Below, in pieces: positions 28,601 through 39,150 of a stretch of 64,000 bases of DNA (position 1 is the stretch's first letter; every line of letters begins with the position of its first letter). The stretch spans positions 10,539,262 through 10,603,261 of the forward strand of contig NC_056418.1 in assembly GCF_905147365.1 (NCBI RefSeq). The letters are read 5' to 3'. The notes under the pieces were generated by a model. It was not told where the DNA came from, ran no database searches, and worked only from the letters and a program-made list of their open reading frames with translations. The stretch is from Aricia agestis. Its lineage: Eukaryota > Arthropoda > Insecta > Lepidoptera > Lycaenidae. Made by a program: the position numbers and the translations under genes.

Positions 28601-31600
28601 TGATTATGAGATGTTCGTCCCTCTAATTATTGAAGTTAAATCTATGAAATCAAAGAATTTTTTACTTTTATAAGTAGTGCAACAATAAAAATGTTTAAAT
28701 AAAAGGTTTTTGTGTTATAAAAACTCCTTTAAATATGTTAAATATTACTTACTCATGTAAAAAAATGAAAAATAACGTAGTGGTTGGGTCACATAGTCAC
28801 ACTATGGATTAAAAATAATTGCTACTCTTGTTGATCCTTGAAATTATCTAAATTTTTTTTAATAAACAATTAAATATGCATTTCACTAGATTAAATTAAC
28901 GAAGAAATCCATTTATTGCTGTATTTTTTTGTATTAAATTATATTTTACATTTAGTCGCACAACGGAATCTGTTTCGTCGAAAATTCGATTTTGTTTCAA
29001 TAATATCAGAATAATATAACGTTTTCAGCGTTCTTTTTAACTTATTCCATTAGTTCAATATTTTTCCTTGTATATGACATTCAAAAAAAGGTAAATAAAT
29101 GACCTTAAAAAATATAGACATATTTTTGCAAGGGTACACGTTTTTTTGAAAATGCCCAAGGCCGAAATTGATTTATCGCCTGGAAACCGTACATCATTAT
29201 GCAACAAAAACTATCCTAACTCCTAAGTTCTTTCCGTCTCATTATCTCTATACTACACTACAGAGCTGAGGCATATAAATCAATTTAGTCGTTTAGGCGT
29301 GAAGAGGTAACACACTTTTGCATTTACAATATTAGTAAGGATTCTTTGCATGTAGAAGCGAGAAAGATAACATGGACCTACAAAAGATTAACTTTCACAT
29401 CTAGTTGTTTGCGATGAGTCAAGGCAAAATAATTCGCACTCGGGCACTGGATTTTTTAAAAAATAGAAAACCAAGTTTTAACTGTTTTTGTTGTACCGTC
29501 GAAGAAACTGATTCATAGACAATTGATGGACTTACGTCAATTGGTCGGATTATGTAAATTCAGTGTTAGCTGTGATATGGCAGATGGGTTTGATATCACG
29601 ACCAAATTACATAGATCCGTCATCTGCCTATGAATACACTTCTCTGTTACACAAATTCAGTTTCTCATTACTCCGATTTATCAATCTGGTAAAGATTGAT
29701 GCGAAACTGAATGTGTAACCCACGGATTGATGGACTGATACATCTTTTTTTGTACTTTTTAGCCATTAATCTGGCGTCAATCTCAGATTGATGGACTCAA
29801 CTGATGCAGATTGAGCGTGTAACCTACGACTCCTATGGTACCTGATCGAATTCCACGTCGTCGGGTATAAACCTCATGTCGAGTTTGGTGGCGCTGCTCT
29901 CGTACTCGAGGCCGTCGCACTCGCTGTACAACTTGTCGGCCGTGGCGACGGTGTCACAGTCCACCACCGCGTAGTAGTACTTCAGACGGTTTAGCTGGTA
30001 ACGCCTCAGCTTCTCCATGTGGTATGTTGATCCTGAAATATTTGTTTGTGAGTTATGCTGGCTTCACACGGCGCGTGATATCACGAGCCGCGCCGCGCCG
30101 AGCCGATTTGTATGAGCGAGCACGAGCCAACAGGCGAGTCCACGCGCCTGTTCTCATGGCGCGTTATATTACGAGCCGCTCGAGGCGGGCAAAGCCGCGA
30201 CTTTTAAGTTGTCGAGCCAGCCCGCGCTACCTCAAGCCACCCCCTTCACACGGCGCGTGGCTCGAGCTCGCGCGGCGCGGCTCGTGATATCACGCGCCAT
30301 GAGAAAGCCAGCATTAGGTTATAGCTAATATTATAAATCCTACTAAATAAGACGCTGGAGTTCAGTGGCTGGATACTACTAGACAAGAATAGATATGATA
30401 GAAAATATTGGAAAGAGCTGGAGAATGACTTTGCTAACTGGTACACTAAATTACGAGATTATAATTTAACACCTCTCACAACAAAAATTGAGAAGCAAAA
30501 GGCTTAATAAAATAAAATAAATTAGAAAAGTGTCTTACCTTCCTCATTTCCACCATCATCGGAGAGACCACTGTCATGCTGTTTATCTTCTGTCAGTTCA
30601 ATCGGGCCCCTCACTTCTTCCTCTTGCATTCTCTTCAAACCATACTCCGAAGGATAAATCTAAAATGTTATCAAATCTTTATTGCAAATTGCTAAACAAA
30701 ATAATAGTACATTAGTAAATAATATCTATTTCTTTGCTGTCTTTTTTACTTTTAACTTTCTGTAACTGTAACTGGGTTATTGTACACTTTCATACCTGCA
30801 TTGCATAATCAAACTCAATTTTTTTATGTGAAATTTGTATAATAAATACCGTAACATGATGAATAACACCTCCCGGTGGTAGAAATGAGCTCAGAAGCAC
30901 CATGAGATCCGTTGCCTTAATGTTGTCCCAATCCATGTTGCAGATAGCGATTCTGGAAATATATTTAATAACATTATTCATCAAAATTACATTAGCTATG
31001 AATAGGTATGCAGTACGCATTTTGGAAAAAGAAAAAGTTTCTTGTTTTTTCTATTTAGTATTCTACCCTATTTTATTTTTCAAATTATACAACTGCACCT
31101 AGTCATTAGATAGATGGGCATACCAAGTGCTGGATGAAAAATAATAAAGTTGGCCTTCGTAACAATTTACAAACCTAACAATTTAATTCATGAAGCCCTA
31201 GGCGGCCGCATCCGGCCGCGATAACAATATACAAGCTATTGTGTCTCGTTATTCCACGATCGATGGCTTCATCATGCTTTTTCTCTCTTACTCTATTATT
31301 ACCTTTTGGTAGATTCATCAGTAGTTTCAGCATCAGCATCGAGTTCTCCCCACTCATGTTCCAGCTCACTCTCATCCTCACCCTCACTACTTTCTTCATC
31401 ACTAGAAGAATCAGTTACTAGCACACCTAAAACATCATATTGGATTTATCATAAAATAACCAGAAGAGGTCTCCTGACACTGTAGTAATGTTGTTGTTAC
31501 AGTAATATTTAAAAAATAAAATACCTTCCTAAATGTGAAAATACATGTTAAAGGTTTACAAAGAAGCATGATTATGTCATTCAAAATATTTTATTATTAT

Positions 31601-32323
31601 GTCTACAAAATTTTGACTTCTTCTGGTTGATGAGATGGTTTCAAGAAGTCTAAATTTTGTAGACATAATAATATGTGCATGGCCCCTAATAATATCTATG
31701 TATAATTTGTTAACAAAAAGATTCATGAATATAAATGAAAAAAAATATATATATGCTCAAAGAGCATAATTATTTATTGAGGATATGTTGACAAGGGTGA
31801 TTATATGAGGAATTTTTGGAAGAAATTGCGAAGGCAATCAATTAAGGTAATCTACTTCATTATAAAACTTTAACAAAGAATAATAACCTTCTCCTCTAGC
31901 GTAGTCAATGTCTAAATCAAGCAATCTCGTTTTTGTTTTAGAATCTAGGGCTCCTCGAATAAGTTTGTCATTCTGAAATTTTACGGGGTCTGTTTCTTTT
32001 TCTTTGTGTTTGTCAACTCGTTTCACAAAACGTCCTGGTTCGTTTTCTTCTTGATTTGTTCCTTGATCGTCCTGCTGCTGGTCATCTTCAGAACTGTCTT
32101 CGGAATCATCTAAATCGTAGTACTTTCGTAAATTCTCCGTAGATGTTTCGTTGATAGGTCTTCCACGCTTATCTACACTATATTTTACTTTAAACTTATC
32201 ATCACTGAACATGGACTGAAACCTTTTATCTATTTTAACTTTTCTTTCATGTTTAGGTATCTGTTTATAACGAGGATCGTTTAGATACTTCGTGAAACGA
32301 CTATCCTTTAGTATATCGCCCAT
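22678..32323 (-). CDS. Esf1: ESF1 pre-rRNA processing protein
   Basis: Nucleolar protein required for early 18S rRNA processing. Eight exons on the minus strand: 32323-31888, 31426-31303, 30952-30850, 30659-30539, 30032-29842, 24978-24780, 23991-23794 and 23333-22678. All are in phase, giving 675 residues and TAA; AATAAA overlaps the stop region. Recognised by the N-terminal MGDILKDSRFTKYLNDPRYK and QSMFSDDKFKVKYSVDKRGR, the RRM-like core (ICNMDWDNIKATDLMVLLSS, IYPSEYGLKRMQEEEVRGPI, RLKYYYAVVDCDTVATADKL) and the C-terminal NUC153 block DNRFAALYESHHFNIDPSDP at about residue 598. Long acidic and lysine-rich stretches are normal for the family. Exons 5 and 6 are much GC-richer than the rest. Intron 5 (4.9 kb) is full of transposons. 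Confidence 0.95.
24115..24361. mobile_element. Palindromic MITE family H, copy H1
   Basis: CAGGGTGTAACAAAAATAAG to CTTATTTTTGTTACACCCTG, with about 100-bp arms containing GTGTGTACGTATTCCTTGTA and AAAGTAGCAGCGCTGAAAGA. Other copies at 51346-51598 and 54129-54374. Esf1 intron 6. Confidence 0.88.
24602..24762. mobile_element. Palindromic MITE family G, copy G1
   Basis: Arms centred on TTTTGAGACTCAAATAATCG / CGATTGTTTGAGTCTCAAAA around a short core. The left flank CCTTGTACCATGAAACT differs from the right flank AGTTTCGTAGTAGGCCTAC, and copy G2 (37351-37512) shows the same pair in reverse. It ends only about 17 bp from the Esf1 exon 6 splice donor. Confidence 0.85.
25058..25256 (+). mobile_element. 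Helitron-like non-autonomous element
   Basis: A short full-length copy: starts with ACTTAATATTATAAATGCG, includes ACGCCAAAACCGCTAAACCG and ends GTTGCGGGCGTCATCTAGT. Its CTAGT end and lack of inverted ends fit Helitrons. Esf1 intron 5. Confidence 0.6.
25274..25930. mobile_element. MITE family D, copy D3, split by another element
   Basis: Left half from ATCGAGGAAGTTGATTCCTA to TTCAATGTTAATT; right half from GTTAATTGTGATCTGTCAGC to CTCTGATAGTAC. Between them lies an insertion of about 490 bp (25341-25841). Confidence 0.85.
25352..25832. mobile_element. TTAA-bounded element nested in D3
   Basis: Inverted ends TTAAGAGGATTCCACACC and GGTGTATCCTCTTAA. The D3 target word TTAATT is present on both sides of the larger insertion, so TTAA target use (piggyBac-like) is likely. 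No ORF was seen inside. Confidence 0.65.
25945..26195 (+). repeat. Retroposon repeat F, copy F2
   Basis: From GTGGGAGAGCCATGCTTCGG to CACCTGCAGCTCTTTTGATG, with the CTACCCTCCCCTATTCCCTT tract. Opposite orientation to F1. It lies directly between D3 and D4. Confidence 0.65.
26209..26354. mobile_element. MITE family D, copy D4
   Basis: Divergent, reverse-oriented copy: AGAAGTTGATTCCTAGGCAG to GGAATCAATTTCCTCGATGG. Confidence 0.75.
26424..26574. mobile_element. MITE family D, copy D5
   Basis: Reverse-oriented copy about 70 bp from D4: AGAAGTTGATTCCTGTGCAG to TTTCCTCGATGGTAC. Confidence 0.8.
26575..28150. other. Esf1 intron 5, AT-rich part
   Basis: No gene or strong repeat. One hairpin near 27589-27642 pairs TTGCTAGTTTTCT...GGCCGG with CCGGCC...AGAAAACAAGCAA. 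Confidence 0.45.
28151..28558. mobile_element. MITE family Q, copy Q1
   Basis: Ends GACATCAGATTATATGCA and TGCATATAATCCGATGTC. Just inside the left end is a long palindrome of octamer-like words (ATTTGCAT...ATGCAAAT). A second copy lies at 39151-39882. Both copies are flanked by TAATAAC on each side. Confidence 0.8.
29493..29650. mobile_element. MITE family D, copy D6
   Basis: The most diverged copy: GTACCGTCGAAGAAACTGAT to CTATGAATACACTTCTCTG. Esf1 intron 5, about 190 bp from exon 5. Confidence 0.65.
30056..30313. mobile_element. MITE N1, PIF/Harbinger-like with TTA duplication
   Basis: TGCTGGCTTCACACGGCGCG...ATCACGAGCCGCGCCGCG at the left pairs with CGCGGCGCGGCTCGTGATAT...GAGAAAGCCAGCA at the right. 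TTA lies directly on both sides (30053-30055, 30314-30316). Very GC-rich. Esf1 intron 4. Confidence 0.85.
30352..30507 (+). pseudogene. Protein-like fragment of unknown origin
   Basis: Within Esf1 intron 4, opposite strand, a reading frame of about 51 codons has a protein-like composition (WILLDKNRYDRKYWKELEND, then ANWYTKLRDYNL) and ends TAA, followed at once by AATAAAATAAAATAAA. An in-frame stop lies just before it. This fits the tail of a retrocopied or captured cDNA. I do not recognise the family; it may be an unknown retroelement C-terminus or chance. Confidence 0.3.
31590..31672. repeat. Hairpin in Esf1 intron 1
   Basis: TATTATTATGTCTACAAAAT...TTGACTTCTT is matched inverted by AAGAAGTCTAAATTTTGTAG...ACATAATAATA, with about 20 bp of loop. 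Confidence 0.7.
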
Positions 32324-32480
32324 TTTAAATATACTTTTTCTTACTGAGAACTAAAATCAAAAAATTAACAGTCAATAAAATAGTATACAGGTACAAGTGC
32401 AAGACTGAAAACATAACCTCAAAAAATGAGGCAATATTTTGGTGTCAAACATATGTCAAAACCTTTTTTTTTTTCATATA

Positions 32481-32880
32481 ATGGCACTTCGGCTATAACC
32501 ATGGCCAGTGTCGAGTATAATATTATGGCGGGAAAACAATATTCTTTAATACAATTTTTTATATATTATCGTCAGGTCAGTCAGATCCAAAGTCTAAGTA
32601 TAAAGTCAATACAGTCAAGAAGTCAAGTCGGTCGATTCAATAAAGTGGTAGGACGCTTTACTGAAACTTTTGATGGAGTTTTTGAGGGAACACAAAAGAT
32701 TACGTTTCTGGTTACTACATCACTTTCCCACACTTGTGCACGATAACGAATATTTAATGGTTAATATCCTACCAATATTACACATTAAAAACCCAGATAA
32801 CACAATTTTAGGAAAATAATATAAAAACACAACATCACTCTTTCACATTTTCCCAAAAACTCCGTCAAAACCATAGACAT
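32481..32880 (-). repeat. Repeat W, copy W2, upstream of Esf1
   Basis: Full copy read on the minus strand. The 16-base block is at 32481-32496, followed towards Esf1 by an A-rich run. The block is 157 bp from the Esf1 ATG. Opposite in sense to the THAP gene on its other side. Confidence 0.75.
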
Positions 32881-33177
32881 AATATATACTATATTATGCA
32901 AAGATATTTTACTTCTAGATGGATAGCGATGACGTCACGAATTGTTAGAAAGTGATAGCTCAATACAAATTAACTAATGTATGAAAGAGACGCATGACTT
33001 TTTTTTTGTCCCTTTCGGTATGGCCGGGTTTTTTGTTTGGCAACTGTGTTCAGTTGACAATTAGTTGCCAAACAAATAGACGCGCTGTGATTTTTAACTG
33101 TTTTTTGTGTTAAAGTGAAAAAGGAGAATTTAAAAGAGTTATTATATTAAGTGGCGAGGAAAACTCCTTCGATTGTG

Positions 33178-35190
33178 ATGGTGGGATGTTCCATTCTTGG
33201 CTGTAAGAGCCGTAGCGAACAACAAATACCTGGATTGACGTTTTATGCGTAAGTACCGCTATAAATGTTGTTTTTCTTAGAGTTTCACGTACTAATTAGA
33301 ATGAAAGTGAGTGTTTATTTTGTTTCTGACAATTCCTTAAACAAATTCACACAGGTCTGCTTTAATTTCGGAAATAGGTAATTTATCATAACCTCAAACC
33401 TCGTATCATTATTGAAAGCTGTATTGCCATGTCGACAAAATTATCTCCCGGATAAATTAAAAATATTGTGTTGTGTCGTCTTTGTTATTATTGAGGTATT
33501 GTTACATAGCTAACATCGTGGATGGATCAAACCAAAAAATCCGTATGTAGGGAACATATTTATTTATTTGTTTAATTTTGTAATAATCCATAATCCAAGT
33601 AAATAGCGAACTGATATTCAATATATTATATTTTAGTAGAGTTGTGTGAAATTCCCTCATTAATATGAAACAACTGGCCAAGATTTAGGAAAAAAAATCT
33701 CTATGCTACTTAGTTAACAAAGTGTCTAGAATACAGTTTTTTTAGATGACTAGATCTTAAACAACTATGTTGGAAAATAATAATATTTTCCAACAACTAG
33801 ATCTAAAGTCATTAAAATAATAGTTAATAATTATTATTTTTAGTTTTCCCACCGAACCCAATGCACGGAGTGTATGGGTGGCAGCAACTGGACGTTCAAA
33901 CTGGCAGCCAAAAGGAAGTTCAAAAGTGTGTTCAATACATTTTGAAGATGGATCTTTTACTACCTCAAAAAGAAGAAAATATTTAAAACCTGGAACTATT
34001 CCTGAAAAACAAATTCATGTAAGCGCTCAATTTGATTTCAAAGCGATGAGGGAAATAGTGTGGTGGTGGCATCTTTGTTATAAAAAATAAATAATTTTGT
34101 TTGTTTTTAATAACATTTAGTTTACTAATTTTACTATTTATTATTAAACTTTATAACGTTTCAAAATTCTGAAATCAAATAGGTAATTGGTTTTGTGTTT
34201 TTGCAATTACTTATGTTAAGTTTTTTTGTGTTAATAAATAATAACTAAGTAATTATTTTTGCAGATGAAAGAAATTCCAAATGATTCTTCTATTGCTTCA
34301 GTGCAAAGAACAGTGAAAAGAAAGGCTGATTATGTTTTGCAAGAGAGAAGACAGCCAAAAAAGGTATGTTTGGTTGTTTGGTAAGAATTCATGCATATAT
34401 TTTTTTATGTAATAAGACTAGTATGCAAAGAAAATTTGAACCAAAACATGGTAGTTGTAATAAAAGTTTTTAAGTATATTCCTTCATAGTTTGCATTCCT
34501 TCCTTCATAATCTTAACATAATTAGTAGTTACATCAGTAGTGTAAAATAATTAATCCAAATCTATGATTATTTAAGGAACCAACCGCATGATTGTTTATC
34601 GTATTAATTGATGCTAATGCCATGCTAACTACGTGCTGTACATTGATTGACAAGTTGTTCAAGTTTTCGTCCTGCAATATGTGCATGACATGCACGCATG
34701 ATTGTTTTGAGATCGGCATGTTATGCAACAATTAAATCTGTCACGTTAATGTATGTCATGCTGCAATTATACGCTCCGTATTAGATATCAGGTGCTTTTT
34801 TTTTGTTTTGCTCCTTTTTTTTAACTCCATGTTTTTTTTTATGTTTTAGAAGCTGGTATCAACAAAACCACAAAGTTGTCTCGAGGTGAAAAAGTGTGAT
34901 CTTGAGCGCGAGTTGAGAGATGTTCAACTTAAGGTGATTGAATTAAAAACTTGTTAATCAAGTTTTTTATAAAAATAAAAAAACATATTATACAAGGCGT
35001 AATAATTGCCATTTATTTTCAGCTAGAAAGGCAAACAAAGATTTCGGCGACACGGTTGAAGAAATTGCGTGCAAGTCGAGAGTCGCGGAGAAGACTGCAG
35101 AAGAAGGTTGCAGTTTTGGAAAATATTCTGGTTGAATTAAAAGCTAAAATGCCGATAAAATGCGAACTACACCAACAACTGGAGTCGTGA
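33178..35190 (+). CDS. Small THAP-domain zinc-finger protein
   Basis: Five exons: 33178-33248, 33844-34018, 34265-34363, 34850-34933 and 35023-35190, in phase, 198 residues, TGA stop. AATAAA follows near 35273. Residues 1-84 form a THAP DNA-binding domain: C4-X4-C9-X43-C53-X2-H56 with the family's conserved P26, W35 and F57 and the closing LKPGTIP. Exons 4-5 give a lysine/arginine-rich, heptad-like helix (about 115-185), probably a dimerising coiled coil. THAP proteins bind short DNA sites and often regulate transcription; the target here is unknown. No transposase domain follows, so it is not a P-element-type gene. It starts 855 bp from the Esf1 ATG, head-to-head. Confidence 0.9.
34557..34776. 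mobile_element. MITE family O, copy O1 (THAP intron 3)
   Basis: Shares CATGCTAACTACGTGCTGTAC, CATGACATGCACGCATGATTG-like and GTCATGCTGCA words with O2 (36492-36675). Its own ends are diverged. About 220 bp. Confidence 0.55.
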
Positions 35191-35603
35191 AAATTGCTTT
35201 AAGAAAAATAATGAGAATTTGTGTCCGAAACAGCGACGGACATCTAGAACATGAAATGTGAAAATAATGATTAATAAATATTTACTGTTTACATGGTTTT
35301 GTTTCATTTTTTAGAACTAACTCAAAATAAATATGTAATATATATTATAAACAATGCCCGGGGAGGCAATCATCTAAGTTTTTTTTGTAATGTTATATTT
35401 TATAGAAAATAAAGTATGTGAATTTGAATAATGAGTTTTAATTTACATACTTTTAATATATTTTTTTTATGTTAGGGTATTTAGTACTAATCACGTAACG
35501 ATAATAATTAATCTCCTCGTTACGCGATTAGTAAATACCGCAGTATTTTTTAAATACTTATATTGTTATGGATCAATAAATCTTTTGAACGTCTAACGGC
35601 GTT

Positions 35604-36488
35604 TTCACACGAGACACGACACGACACGATTCATAGACAAATATAAATTACACGACAGACGTCACACAGTCTGTCGTTTGAACGTTTTCACACGAGCGAC
35701 GATTTCTGCGACGACACCGTATTCACTTATGGCTGGTTTACACGTATTAAGTAGATAAGTAGTCAACAAGATTTTAACTTAAATGACTTTATACTTACTT
35801 ATCTAAATTTGAACTTGCTACTTGCTACTAAATTTTGTGTTTACATGCAATTAATAACTTAAAATTAAGTTAAAATTTAGCTGTTACCTCGATAAGCAAT
35901 TTATTCGTGTAAACCAGCCATTACTTCTTAAAAATATGTCATATATAATTGTTGGGGTCCTAAGCTGATAGTTAAGCTTTTTATAAAACGTAGTCATAAT
36001 ATATTATTATTTATGTATAGTATAAAAAAACCTCGCTACGCCCATGTTAAATGTTAATTATTACCATATTATAATACTAGGTATGATGTAAATGTAATAT
36101 GGCGGTGTAATAATAATAATAATGATAATAATATCAGTTTATTTCAGACCATAGAACAGATCCATATAGAGTTAGTAGAACACAATGTTACTTATGACTA
36201 TGTTAGTAAATTACAAGTGATAATTATTATAATATAAATGCTCGCCAGAAAACCGCTATGCAGTTTGACAGGCTGTTAGATTATGATTTATTATTTATTT
36301 AACAATTTTTCAATAAAGAATTTATTTATATATTATCTGTAGACAAAAAACGTGACGACATAGCGGATTGTCGTCTCAAAATCGTGTGTCGTGCGGTGCC
36401 GTGTGAAAACGGTTCATAGAAATGTATGGCGCCCGTAGTCGTCACCGCATTTTGTAGTGTCGTGTCGTGTCTCGTGTGAAAACGCTCT
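35604..36488. mobile_element. Inverted-repeat element, TIR CGTTTTCACACGAGACACGA
   Basis: GCGTTTTCACACGAGACACG then ACACGACAC at the left pairs exactly with GTGTCGTGTCGTGTCTCGTG then TGAAAACGC at the right. About 885 bp including a nested MITE (35730-35920). AT-rich middle, no ORF. Confidence 0.82.
35730..35920. mobile_element. Nested MITE with TTA duplication
   Basis: TGGCTGGTTTACACG to CGTGTAAACCAGCCA, with subterminal AAGTTAAAAT/ATTTTAACTT repeats. TTA flanks both sides. Inserted in the 35604-36488 element, so it is younger. Confidence 0.85.
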
Positions 36489-36491
36489 TAA

Positions 36492-36675
36492 AGGGACCCT
36501 AGACGATCATGCAGCATGACATGCGTTGTGCTGTCATGCACGCACGATCATATTTTATTGATGCGAATGACATGCAAACTACGTGCTGTACTTTGTAATT
36601 TTTCGACCACAAAACACGCATGATAGTGCGCATGATATAAATGCGTGTCATGCTGCATTACCGTTTAGGGTCCGC
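36492..36675. mobile_element. MITE family O, copy O2
   Basis: AGGGACCCTAGACGATCATG...CAGCATGACATGCG pairs with CGCATG...GTGTCATGCTGCAT then GTTTAGGGTCCGC. TTAA stands at both ends (36488-36491, 36676-36679). It abuts the preceding element. Confidence 0.75.
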
Positions 36676-36733
36676 TTAAGCTTTGCTTGATCACAACACG
36701 ACGAGGTTATGTTAATTATCAACACCATATACT

Positions 36734-36891
36734 TTTTCACAGTAATAAATTAATAATATACACTTTTCATGCATTTATTTCACTTTTATTAATTTATGTT
36801 TCACACGACCGGATTTGATAAAATCATCACCTGATGGCTTATGATGATGATGGAATAAGTGCATGAAAAGTGTAGATTATTACTGTGAAAC
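36734..36891. repeat. Inverted repeat, ~40-bp arms
   Basis: TTCACAGTAATAAATTAATA...CTTTTCATGCATTTATTTC pairs with GAATAAGTGCATGAAAAGTG...GATTATTACTGTGAAA. Probably a further foldback MITE. Confidence 0.65.
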
Positions 36892-37350
36892 ATGAATTTT
36901 CAACAAGAAGTTACAGTACATTCAATATCACATAATATACGTTTTAGTTAGTCAACTCCAACTAAAAACGTCTCGAGTCTCGACCATTACGAGACATGCA
37001 ATATTTTAAATCTTTTTCAAACATTTAATTGAATTACAATTTCATGAATTCTTTTGAATTATCGGCAGAATTTACCCGAGACTTAGGGACATATTTTTAA
37101 GGTAGCAACACAGTAGTGTTGAAGCGAGAAGTACTGTAGTGGCCACGCTATCACACTATCTAGTAGTAAAATATCTTTGATATTATGTCTATGGTCAAAA
37201 CCTTTATCTAAACTAAATATTTTTTTTTATTTCAAGTCGCTGCATTGAACTTGAAATCAGGGCTTTATAACGTTACCGATTGTCAGAAAAAATAACGTTA
37301 CGTACTAGTTATGTACCCGGTACCATTACCATTATATTTTCATAATGGCC

Positions 37351-37512
37351 ATAGCCAGTAGGCCTACTACGAAATTGTTTTGAGACTCAAACAATCGGAC
37401 GAGAATGCCGCCTCCTGCTCTAACAACGGCATTTTCACGTTTGTTAGAGTAGGACGCGGCATTCTCGTCCGATTGTTTGAGTCTCAAAATAGTTTCATGG
37501 TACAAGGCCAGA
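37351..37512. mobile_element. Palindromic MITE family G, copy G2
   Basis: Reverse orientation relative to G1, with both outer flanks conserved (GTAGGCCTACTACGAAA and TTTCATGGTACAAGGCC). A clean near-perfect hairpin. Confidence 0.85.
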
Positions 37513-37823
37513 TTACAGATATCGTTATATTTTATTAACGACATCTAGTAACTTACGATTTAATTCATATAGTTATAAAATAACGTTATTATTGCCGTAG
37601 ATGCATGCTTACAGCCTAACTTCAGACTTCCGAGCATCAGAGTTCAAAATAGTAACGTCACTCTTTTAAGATATTTATAAGGTTTTCAGACTCTTCTGCT
37701 TAGTGACTTTAGATCCAGGATACACCTTCTTAATATGAAAACATATTATCTGTGTTTACTACCACTTCATCAGAATTTCTTAAAGAACTTCAAGCATATT
37801 ATTATATAGGTCTACCAGGATCT

Positions 37824-38164
37824 GCGGGGCTAAAATGGTCACATTTAGCAATTCCTCTCAATCAATTCAGCAAATGAATTGTCAAAACTGTCAAACTGAC
37901 AAATGTCAAATTAGTACGAATTACTGCAGTGCGACAAGGATAAATATGAACGTGTGCGGTGGCACTGCTCGTGAAGGAGAACTGTCAAAAATGACGTTTT
38001 TGTATGATGGCAGCGTTAGTTCCTTTTTTCGCCACGTTTATTTAAAGACTTGTCGAGTTGTAGATATGAATTGCAAGCGGACTTGCATTTTGCGATTTAA
38101 AAAAAAAAGTGAATGATATTATGATTCTCAGTGTGATTCTCCAAAGCGACCATTTTAGCCTCGC
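37824..38164. mobile_element. MITE family B, copy B1, inside C2
   Basis: Ends GCGGGGCTAAAATGGTC and GACCATTTTAGCCTCGC. It matches B2 (45814-46015) closely on both sides of an extra roughly 135 bp (A1). Confidence 0.88.
37925..38060. mobile_element. MITE family A, copy A1, inside B1
   Basis: GCAGTGCGACAAGGATAAAT...AACGTG pairs inverted with ACGTTTATTTAAAGACTTGT then CGAGTTG. Absent from B2, so it is the youngest of the nest. Confidence 0.75.
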
Positions 38165-38579
38165 AGATGGCAAAAAGTGAGAAAATAAATTGACTCTAGC
38201 AATGCCGGGGTAATTGGAATAAAACATTTTGATCCTTTTTTGTTCTTATAGCGGCTAATTCTCTTTGTGCTACATGCAAATAGTAAAAATTATCCAATGA
38301 TCAAGGATATTGTTTAAAAATCTGCCATCCAAATTTGCCATCAGATTCTGGTACACCTATACTCACTATATGGTCGCTGTTAAGCATATTTTTTGCCCCA
38401 CAAATTTCTTTGTTTGTTTCAAAATTCTAGTTCTTAATCATCTAAAGAACATAACAGCTATGTCCACTACTAAACATATTTTTTTTGTGGGCTAGTGCAC
38501 GAATGCATAACAGCGTCTATATAAGCTTGGAGTTCATCAAGTAATGCTGAAATGTTCAAACGCTCATCTCTAAAGGCTG

Positions 38580-39033
38580 TTTAGTGACTTTCGACGTGAT
38601 GATGCATGATGTGATGGTAGTGACGATGATGAGGAATGTAATTTACATAGTATCATATGTTATCAGTTCTTAAAACAACGCCGGAACCCCCAAATTTCTA
38701 TCTATAAGGAGTCCGAAGTTCTCTTAGTATCTTCAGAATCATAGCATACCTTGGAGCAAAATCTTATTTTTTGATAGCATAATATGCTTAGGAGACTTCT
38801 CTTTAAATTAAAATCACTATATGTTTTCATATAAATTTTGAAGAGTTCCCTCGATTACTCATGGATTCCATCATCAAGTCACCACTTTTGTGAACATGGT
38901 ATGAAATTGAAGTAAAACCCTATACAACAAAAGAAAAATTTTGAAAATCGGTTCATAATCGCCGAACATACAATAATAAAAATATCCACAACCTAACGTA
39001 TACGCTCCTCCTTTTTGGAAATTGGTTTAAAAG
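38580..39033 (+). repeat. Retroelement-like repeat V, copy V2
   Basis: Longer, divergent match to 16040-16386, with the same GAGTTCCCTCGATTACTCAT core and a CTCCTTTTTGGAAATTGGTT end. Confidence 0.55.
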
Positions 39034-39150
39034 CAAAATACTTAGATACTTCGATTTAATTCGCAATAATTGGTGGTTGTTGTAACGTTAACAAAGAACA
39101 TAATTATATTTAAGTACCGTTATAAATCCTATTTACCATATTAATAACTA

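Larger units (their letters stand above)
37813..38353. mobile_element. MITE family C, copy C2, host of a nested pair
   Basis: Left end TACCAGGATCTG at 37813-37824 is cut off from the rest, which resumes as AGATGGCAAAAAGTGAGAAA at 38165 and ends CATCAGATTCTGGTA at 38353. C1 gives the uninterrupted reference. Confidence 0.85.

Noticed and set aside
38281..38500. Small frames near the end of MITE C2
   Set aside because: They overlap the MITE end and AT-rich flank; no protein-like pattern.
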